From the NCBI GenBank assembly GCA_036346205.1, contig JARFJB010000751.1, positions 1-64,000 on the forward strand: a stretch of DNA of 64,000 bases. The letters run 5' to 3'. The stretch is from Vesta saturnalis. Its lineage: Eukaryota > Arthropoda > Insecta > Coleoptera > Lampyridae. This document shows positions 56,801-64,000 of this stretch, one piece after another. Within the stretch, counting starts at the first letter, position 1. Every line of letters starts with the position of its first letter. The position numbers and the translations under genes were made by a program. A model generated the notes under the pieces. It searched no databases. It was not told the DNA's origin and worked only from the letters and a program-made list of their open reading frames with translations.

Positions 56801-57885
56801 TTTGAATGTACTGGGTCTTACCAAGGTCGGCCAGCGACCGTATCTCGGTAACAGATTATCGCAGAGCTTTGGTAAAAAATGTCATAAAGCTTCACATGAG
56901 AGTAAGCTGGAATTATTTCTCAAGTTCGTAGAATTGCCGCTAGGGTGCGTAATAGGTACACTAAATCAGAAAATCAAGCTTTTCTATAAAAGCTGTCGAG
57001 TGGCGTAAACTTCTTTTTGAAAAATATAATTTATTGCTTTAACCAAAACTCACAAGCTTAGACTCGTTATAAGTTATTTTTCTGTTCTTCTTACGATAGA
57101 GTGAACGATAGATAGTATATTTTTGATATTAGAAAAAGATGACTAAATACTACATTTACAAAAGACTCACGAAAAGCTTACTTGGGTCACAGTTAGATAG
57201 GATTACAATTCTTCAATAACAATATCTAAATTAAAACAATAATACTAAACTGGAATACAATAAGAGCAAAGGATAATCGTCACAAACGACAAAAAAAGAT
57301 TTCAAAACAGTTATTAATGTTATAAATGTTCAAAATGCTGTCTATTTTTTTAAACACAGCAAGCAATCTGAACTTATTGACTTTCTCTCAAAACAAAGCT
57401 TACGCTTTCCTCACCACTTCATTTCAAGAGGTAGACTAATTAGTTTTAAACAAGAAATATTTCCACCGTCACACGACCACCACACCTATTATGTGACGGT
57501 CGTGAGCACGGTGTGAATGTTGAATGTAATTTATCCGTTACGGGTTTTGTTTGTTATTGTTGTTTGTTTTTAATTAGCTTTTTAGATGGGAAAACTATAA
57601 TAGTACAATTATTACTTTTCTTTAAAAAAATTAATAAAAAATAAACTGCTTTAGAAAAAATTGTAACGTATCCACAAATTTTTCTAGTTTAACTTTTAAT
57701 AAGCGATAATAAGTATAGGGAACACCGTGCCAGGAATTGGAGGTTTATAATGTAACATTTTGCTTTTGGGTAGCTTTTATCATTTTATTGGTTTTACAGG
57801 AATAACTACTAGTACCAAGCAACACAAAAACTCCAAACAATAGAAAAAACATAGTAATCAAACAAGGGCGAAACCTTCCAGTGAC
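56801..57885. other. no gene recognised
   Basis: AT-rich. An imperfect inverted repeat with CCGTCAC / GTGACGG and CACGACC / GGTCGTG occurs at about 57468-57520. Confidence 0.4.
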
Positions 57886-58205
57886 AGCAAAAGAAAGGCT
57901 GCAGCAGAAAGAAAAAGGATCTGACAAAATCCAGGAAAATATAAATTAATGAAGGAAAAGGAAAAAGAAAGCAAAGAGCGGAGTGTACAAAACGCTACCA
58001 TAAACATGCACAAAAGAAACGCCAACAGCAGTAGGTAATTTGTAAATTTTCTGGATGAAAATTCTTCTACAAATTCATCAATTTCTGTACCTAACAATCG
58101 TGAACCTGCATTGGATCATTTTCGAACAATGGAGGAGGAAAGGAATAATAGAAAAAAAAGACTTCGGACAAGTAGAGAGAGGTACAGGATGAAGATTAAA
58201 AAATG
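57886..58205 (+). pseudogene. Lys/Arg-rich coiled-coil ORF remnant, probably from a transposon
   Basis: Plus-strand text has SDSKRKAAAERKR, NPGKYKLMKEKEKE, and, after stops, EEERNNRKKRLRTSRERYRMK ending in a stop. Repeated AER.R.YR...PEKY..E patterns are typical of transposon-encoded basic proteins in insects. Two stops interrupt it. The assignment is by style only. Confidence 0.3.
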
Positions 58206-58905
58206 AGAAAAAAAAAAAACTAAAAGACCAAAGCAACAAGCACATTTTGTAGTGAACTCTATTTATAATTTACATAAAAAAACAGCGTTTAATCTTCTTA
58301 CGCCATAAAGTAACTAAAACAACACTCTTCTGAAATACGTACTTACCTAGTAAACAATATATAATACCTCTTTAAATATTTATCTTTTGGGCTTTTAACT
58401 ATATATTTTTGTATAAGTATTTATATTTTTACAAATCTATACATTTCGATAACACTTACAGTTATCGTTCTTAGTCGTTGTAATACCTTTTAGAATTATT
58501 TAAGGGGTTAGATCAAATTTATGAAATACGAAAAATAATATAAAACAGTTTAATAAACGTATAAAGCCTACTATGGGATCTAATTTTAGTAAAAAATAAC
58601 TAGATTCTTAATAAAATAAATATTGTTAAACTGCCTTGAATATGACAAATCAGAACACCCTCTAACGGTCGAAGGCTAACAGTGAAAAATGTCATAATCA
58701 AAGAACAAATTTAACAAAATTTAATCAAATTATGATGTACATAAGTGTAAAGTTGTGAAAAACTTTAATTTGAAATTGATAAAAGCATTTACAAATAGAA
58801 ACTTGACATAATTAAAACTCTAGTCAAATCTAACAAAGAAATAGCTTTATCAATAACTATAAGTGTCTTAATTTTAATTTCGAATTTCAAATTTCGAATT
58901 TCTCA
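58206..58905. other. no gene recognised
   Basis: AT-rich, no open frames of note. Confidence 0.45.
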
Positions 58906-58909
58906 ATCT

Positions 58910-59115
58910 GTTTTAGTTTCAGTTTCGGTCTGTCTCAGTCTCAGTCTCGTCTAAGACTTAGTTTGTCTCAGTCTATCTTAGTCTCTGTCTCAGTCTATCT
59001 TAGCCTCTGTCTCAGTCCATCTTAATCTCAGTATCAGTCTTAGTCTCAGTCTGTCTCAGTCTCAGATTCAGTTTTGGTTTCGGTTTGGGTTTCAGTTTGC
59101 TTCAGTTTCAGTTTC
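58910..59115. repeat. (TCTCAG)n-type minisatellite
   Basis: Degenerate hexamer array (GTCTCAGTCTCAGTCTGTCT and variants TTCAGTTTCGG). It forms the 3' end of the ZBED5-like frame, which there reads TETQTETKTESETETD. Confidence 0.9.
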
Positions 59116-60650
59116 AGGTTCGGGTGTAGGCTACTGTTTTTCAATGTTGCGCTGCAACCAGAACTTCTGATAGCCTTGGTTGAACTTCTGCTTAAGCTCC
59201 TCGTTTGTGGTGATGTAATCAACTCTTCTTGCATTATCACATTGGCTTCTTTCATGGCTGTGATACTGTACGGATTTATTACCCATTGAAGAATTTGTAA
59301 ATTTAAGAGATCTTCAAACCTCCTAGTAAAATCCTTGTGTAATGCGTTTAAGTGAGTGACATATGATAAAATAACACCGTCTTGAAGCATTTGTGCTAAT
59401 TTTGACAAATGCGGAAACTGTGAATACTCTTTTCTGCTTAAATTTTGTTTATAAAGGATAAGTTTACCCACAAAGGCTGATATTATTTATTTTGTTTTAA
59501 TCAAGTTGAGATCGTCACCCTGCAGCTGCAAATTAACTTTGTTAAACATACCATATCTGTTTTACAATTGTTCAGATTTTCTTTCAAATTTGGATCTTTT
59601 TCTTGTAAAAATTCCAACACAGATTCAAAAATAGCAGAAAATCTTGCTAAGCAAGAGCCTCTGATAGCCAGCGAACTTCAGTGTGCAGAAGTAGCCGAGT
59701 AAAGATTTCGTCGTTTTCCTCACATAGCTGAGCAAATAACCGTGAGTTCAAAGAATTGCTTCGAATCTTGTTGACAGAATTTATAACATATTGTAAAGAC
59801 TGGTGCAATCTAGGACTCAGATTTTTTGCTACTAAATGCTGTCAACATGACCAGTACCTCAGACAGTTGTTGCTTTAAGTAAGCTATAAAACCACGCTGA
59901 TGACCAACCATAGATGGTGCACCATCAGTCGCAACAAAAACAATGTTCTTCATGGAATAGCTTTGTCGGTAAAAAAACGTTCCACGGCCTTAAAAATCCA
60001 TTCTTCTCTGGTATCAGTCTCTAAATATGTGGCAAAAAGCAGTTCTTGGCGCATATTTTTATCTTTAATATATCCAACATATCCTAACTGAGCTTCATTG
60101 CCGGGTAATGTAGACTCGTCCAACTGGAGAGAGAATCTGTTGGTCTGTAAGAAATTGCATAAAATGTTTTCCACGTCGCGAACCATCTCGTTTATTCATC
60201 TCTGAACGGTGTTATTGCTTAAAGGAATTCTCTTTATAATATCATGTGCGGGCTTGTGCAATACATTGTTGAGGACCTCCGCAGTGGCTGGTAAAATACG
60301 CTCCAATTGTGTGGGGTTTCCCCGACTTCGCTATTAGTAAAGATATATTATAGGATGCTCGTAAGCCATCAACGTCTTGCATAGATGATGACGCAAACAT
60401 CGATCTTATGGATGGCCTTTTCTCTAGTTTTTCTTTAAGTGCTTGAAAGAATGACAAGGGCTTAATTTTTTTGTCAACATGTACTCTTGATAAGTGGTCC
60501 TCCATATTTGAAGGCTTCATGGCATCGTTACTAAATACTTTTTCACATATGAGACACATAGGTAAGTGTTGATTTGATAGAGATGGAATAAATCTTCAAT
60601 TAGTTCAAACTGTATTGTCTGCATTTTTTTGTGTCTGCCATCATAAAACT
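59046..60650 (-). pseudogene. ZBED5/SCAND3-like hAT transposase, broken
   Basis: A BED-type zinc finger (CLICEKVFSNDAMKPSNMEDH) leads into SFFQALKEKLEK, ASYNISLLIAKSGKPHTIG, then FSLQLDEST (first Asp block), AQLGYVGYIKD and LLFATYLETDT. These pieces span 60559-59950. After many stops the dimerisation region appears near 59760-59680 (LNSRLFAQLCEENDE, LLLHTEVRWLS), and the frame reopens at 59471-59046 with HLSKLAQMLQDG, then NVIMQEELI. It ends abnormally in a hexamer minisatellite, so the C-terminal hAT block is lost. Confidence 0.8.
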
Positions 60651-60868
60651 CGCAGTAAACCTGCAAATCAAAAAAAAATCTTTAAGAAACTACTTAAAAA
60701 AACAACAATAAAACTGCGTAAAAAACGAAAACAAAGAAAATTGAACATTGAGGTAAACACTTTTTTAAAGTAATTTAAAAAATACTTAGAAAAATATTAA
60801 ACGTTTTTTGGTACTTACCCTGTTACTTTTTCATAAACTGCAGAAATGTACGGTAAGCTATTAACGCG

Positions 60869-61037
60869 CGTAGGTAACTAAGCACTTTGTAATAGTATAT
60901 TACGTAATAAGTGTTGTAAAAGGCATATTACGCACGAATGGAAAAATTATGCACGCAGCCGCGTAGCGGCGAGTGCATAATTCCATGAGTCCGTAATTGC
61001 TCTACAACACGTATTACGTACTATACTTTACCTACGA
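60869..61037. repeat. 169-bp fold-back MITE
   Basis: CGTAGGTAA...GTAATAGTATATTACGTAATA.GTGTTGTA pairs with TACAACACGTATTACGTACTATAC..TTACCTACG. The centre GCACGCAGCCGCGTAGCGGCGAGTGC is self-paired too. It lies inside the 5' part of the hAT relic. Confidence 0.75.
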
Positions 61038-62050
61038 CCATAGACACTGTGCCAAAAAGTCTGGACTACTTTTAATATTTTCATGTTTATCAGGTATTGT
61101 AGATGATGCTTAAACACGTCGATTTTTTATTTTAGTCGTTGTTTTTTGTTGTTCGTTTCATGTATACATAGAGATCTAAAGACTAGTAATCTTCATTTCT
61201 TTAAATGGGATACTCTGTATATTATTGCATCTTTAGATTTTTGATCAATTTTATTTCAAACAATTTTACAAAATTATGTCTCACAACTTTGATGATCATA
61301 CACGATATAATTCGTTCTATTTACTACTACGTTGGTTTAATTAACATTAGAAACATTATAATAATTATTTATGGTTACTGTACAATTATCACGTATATTA
61401 GAAGTATCTCGATTTGTCGATTCATATGACATTGTAATATTTTCATTTGTTAATATAGTCAAACTGTGCGTTTTGTTTACGAAAACAGTGCGATTTGTTT
61501 ACCGTGCGTAATGACGAATTTACTGAGGCTGTGTGTCGTGTGTTTTCGTCTATTTTCTACAGCGGTCGTAGATAAATTCTGTTTCAATCACTTTATTTTA
61601 ATTCACTTTATTTAACTATGTAATCACTTTGTAATGTCTTGAAATAAATTGGTAGATGAGTGTATTATCATTCAAGCTCCAACGAATTTCAAAACGCAAA
61701 TGAACTTTCAACTTAAGTGCAAGCTTGTTATACCATGGACAAGCTACAATTATTGAGAATAGAAAGTTTGATACAAGTTTTTAGAATTTTTATTTTAAAT
61801 ATGTTCAAAGTAATTGCCATTTACAATAATGCACTTATCCATTCTCTCCTTCCATAGTTTAAAAGCGTCATAGTAAAATATCAGGTGCATGTTTGGGCTT
61901 GAACTGATCATGATTTCGTTCGTGTTAAATCGCGTATATGTGTCAAATTTTAAAGGTACAACCTCCTCCTAAAATATTAGTCATTCTTATAACAAGTTGG
62001 TACACGTAACACAATTCATACAGTATCTTGAAAGTTTCAAATAAGAACTT
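61038..62050. other. no gene recognised
   Basis: Probably decayed 5' non-coding part of the ZBED5-like hAT relic. The 74-codon frame at 61205-61429 is Ile-rich and unremarkable. Confidence 0.4.
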
Positions 62051-62176
62051 GTGTTAATTAATAGGGGTCGATTTTTAGACGTCGTTGACCCCCAAAATCA
62101 GTTTTCGTTTATGTCGACCCCTGGGAAACCGATTTCGACCCCAAGGGGTCGATATAGACCACGTTGGGAATCCCTG
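62051..62176. mobile_element. terminal end of hAT relic
   Basis: Read inward from 62176: CAGGGATTCCCAACGTGG, then repeated GGGGTCGA/TCGACCCC words. The CAG-start and TTCCCAAC text match hAT ends such as that at 130. The partner end was not found between 55 and 59 kb. Confidence 0.6.
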
Positions 62177-62305
62177 ATTTAGACCATAGATTAGCGTAGT
62201 TTACTTGTTCTTCTTTTTTCTACCGCCCTTGGATTCCTTAATGGTGTAATAACCACATCCATATTTATTAATTTTTTTAATTATAGGTTAGGTTAATTTT
62301 CAAAA

Positions 62306-62871
62306 ATGTCTAATATAGATGAATTGATTGAAAATACGAATTTAAATAATATGTTACAGTTTGAAACGCAAATATTCTTAGATATTATACACCAAGATGG
62401 TTTAGTTGTAGCTGCGAAGTAAAAATTCCACCTTTTTTTGCACCCATTTTCAAAATACCATATATTTTTAGAGGTCTCAGTTTGGATACTGTAATAATAA
62501 ACTTGTTAAAAGTGTATTCCGATCCTGGAAACTTAGTTCTTGTTTTAAATTGTTCAGATAATGATGAGAAACATTTTATAGAGAAATTAAGTAATGATCA
62601 TGTACATAGAATAACTTTCGAAACAAGTATAAAAGATAGGTATATTTAAAACTACATAGATTTCAGATTATAATTAATTTTTATTTGTAGAGAAGAAATG
62701 TATTTACAAGGTGGTACACATTTTGTTACAACCAGAATACTTGTGGTAGATTTATTAAAAAATCGAGTGCCTGTTGATAAAATTACAGGAATTGTTGTTG
62801 TACGGGCACATACAGTTCTAGAGAGCTGTCAGGAAGCATTTGCTCTTAGATTATACAGGCAGAAAAATAAG
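62306..62871 (+). CDS. ERCC4: DNA repair endonuclease XPF, first three exons (partial)
   Basis: Exons 62306-62418, 62472-62639 and 62691-62871, with GT/AG borders and phases 2, 2, 0, give 154 residues. The start MSNIDELIENTNLNNMLQFE leads into the XPF N-terminus: LDIIHQDGLVVAAKGLSLD, then LVLVLNCSDNDEKHF, YLQGGTHFVTTRILVVDLL, ITGIVVVRAHTVLESCQEAF and LRLYRQKNK. These are the strongly conserved first blocks of the inactive SF2 helicase-like domain of XPF (fly mei-9), the nuclease partner of ERCC1 in nucleotide excision repair. The last donor (AAG-GTATGA) has no matching acceptor in the window, so the nuclease and HhH parts lie beyond the right edge. Confidence 0.93.
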
Positions 62872-63053
62872 GTATGATATTTTCTTAGCATATATTAATA
62901 AAATGTCAATAAAAGTATCTCATAGACAGTTAGTAAATCACACCTTGTTCTTTATAAAGAGTTTTGTATTACCTATATTACATGTTGTGTCTTTCAAGTA
63001 ACAATTGGACATAGTTTAGATTACTTTTCCTGTGGGCCATAGCGGTTAATTTA

Positions 63054-63477
63054 TTAACACATTCACTACCGTGGCAGACACTTGTGTCTGCTGTTGATGT
63101 TCCAGACACCGGTGTCTGCTTTAGTTTTAACTTATCTACACCAGACAGACTCAATTTATAGATCTAAATATGGAGTATGTGCATGGTGCTTACAGATGCT
63201 TTGCATTGTACTGTTTTGCAATAAAGACCTTTTTACATTTTTTACATTGTACATCTTCTAAATATGTCAGCTTTGGTGCATATAAGGAATAGTTTTTATT
63301 TTGTAGCAGAGCTGTAATATTTTTCGTGTTCAGCTACTGATGACTTTTTGTTACCACTAACTAGCAACCAAATGGTGAAATAATTTTTTAAACTACCTAT
63401 AAATGCATTACAGTATACGCAAGTTTATGACGTGTGACGCTTAATAGTCAAAATCGTTGTGGCAGTGAATGTGTTAA
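63054..63477. mobile_element. 424-bp piggyBac-type MITE in XPF intron
   Basis: TTAA-CACATTCACTACCGTGGCA at the left and TTAA-CACATTCACTGCCACAAC read from the right: a TTAA target with matching inverted ends. Close to the left end are two hairpins, GCAGACACTTGTGTCTGC and CAGACACCGGTGTCTG. There is no ORF. Confidence 0.8.
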
Positions 63478-63934
63478 ATCAGAGTTAAGGTTATATTTTT
63501 AACAACTCATACTCTGGTTATGCTTTCTGTAGTAATTTAATTTCATAGCAAATATTCTATAAAAAAAAAATTAATGCTCTACCATTGTAGAACACACATC
63601 GAAACACATTTGTAAAATTATCAAGTGTAAGGGAGACTTAAATATTTTATTAGTATGTTCTACAAATTTTTTGGTTTATAAATTAAAATGTGAAATTGAA
63701 ATCTGTTTGAATCTTTTTCAAAATGAAAGTAAATGGTTCAGGCTGTGATAAAGGAATGCACAGGCAAATGATACCATTAGATTAGTAAATATTTTGGTAC
63801 CTTTGCAAATCATTGAGCTGTCTGTTCAGTTACGTTGCAAGATTGAATAGGAGGAACTTTATTTAATTGCAAATGCTGATATGCAGTAACCGATTCTATG
63901 TTCCACTGCTTACTGTTAACATACAACATAACAT

Positions 63935-64000
63935 CGGTAAGGCAACCATTCGTTCCGTATTATACGGTACAGTCCAGTTTTTAAACAATTATTTCGTGTA
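63935..64000 (+). mobile_element. start of a second KIAA1586-type hAT end, runs off the window
   Basis: CAACCATTCGTTCCGTATTATACGGTACAGTCC and later TTATTTCGTGTA parallel GACCATTCGTCCCGTATTATAAGTGACAGTCCC and ATCATTTCGTATA at 51873. The same element family appears to begin here, in the XPF intron. Confidence 0.5.

Noticed and set aside
57468..57520. Imperfect inverted repeat CCGTCAC/GTGACGG as an element end
   Set aside because: No second end or target duplication could be found; left as a remark.

Overview
The window looks like nuclear DNA of an insect, or at least an arthropod. It is strongly AT-rich, has many (TA)n microsatellites, and its genes are split by very short spliceosomal introns (41-55 bp). 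Most of the sequence is transposon debris of types common in insect genomes. I cannot name the species or order from the sequence alone. No bacterial operon, CRISPR array, rRNA or convincing tRNA gene was seen.

Two host genes are supported. (1) A TECPR1/Pex23 orthologue lies on the minus strand from 49359 to 34000. It has ten exons and codes for about 1,257 residues: tectonin repeats, two dysferlin domains, a PH-like segment and a complete galectin-type lectin domain. Nine small exons sit in two tight clusters with exon 3, separated by one 11.2-kb intron that has filled with mobile DNA. Exon 3 carries an apparent one-base deletion. (2) The first three exons of the DNA-repair endonuclease gene XPF (ERCC4/mei-9) lie on the plus strand from 62306 to 62871. 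The rest of that gene runs off the right edge.

Layout. 130-3026: hAT element with perfect 8-bp target duplication, itself split by an RTE-like LINE. 4069-7821: copy A of a long non-coding repeat bounded by (TA)n. 9101-11426: PIF/Harbinger relic with MADF gene and transposase fragment. 11427-13734: copy B of the (TA)n-bounded repeat. 14676-16028: Tc1 (DD34E) relic. 17.9-20.1 kb: repeat relic, microsatellites and a 1-kb fold-back mariner derivative. 21.6-23.6 kb: unidentified GC-richer segment with a 205-bp tandem duplication and four tandem stem-loop units. 24.7-31.5 kb: copies D and C of the (TA)n-bounded repeat, with a Jockey-type LINE between them. 31475-33175: mariner with long inverted repeats and a DD41D transposase.

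34.0-49.4 kb: TECPR1. Its large intron holds a complete but coding-defective Ty1/copia element (38216-42744, target duplication GTTTT), an 883-bp hAT derivative packed with AAGTAC motifs, a LINE fragment and a piggyBac-like fragment. 49.7-51.8 kb: piggyBac relic. 51.9-54.2 kb: hAT (KIAA1586-like) pseudogene, split cleanly by a Penelope-like element with a 10-bp duplication and a hammerhead-ribozyme-like core. 54.8-55.7 kb: IS630/Tc1-type transposase pseudogene. 55.7-56.8 kb: degenerate long-unit tandem repeat. 59.0-62.2 kb: ZBED5-like hAT relic whose terminal end stops about 130 bp before the XPF start codon. XPF intron 3 holds a piggyBac-type MITE, and a second KIAA1586-type hAT end begins at the right edge.

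The mobile elements are nested, so a relative insertion order can be read in several places: LINE into hAT, Penelope into hAT, and copia into an older dispersed repeat. Almost every transposase or reverse transcriptase is broken by stops, frameshifts or lost catalytic residues. Mobility of any remaining copies would therefore need proteins from elsewhere in the genome.
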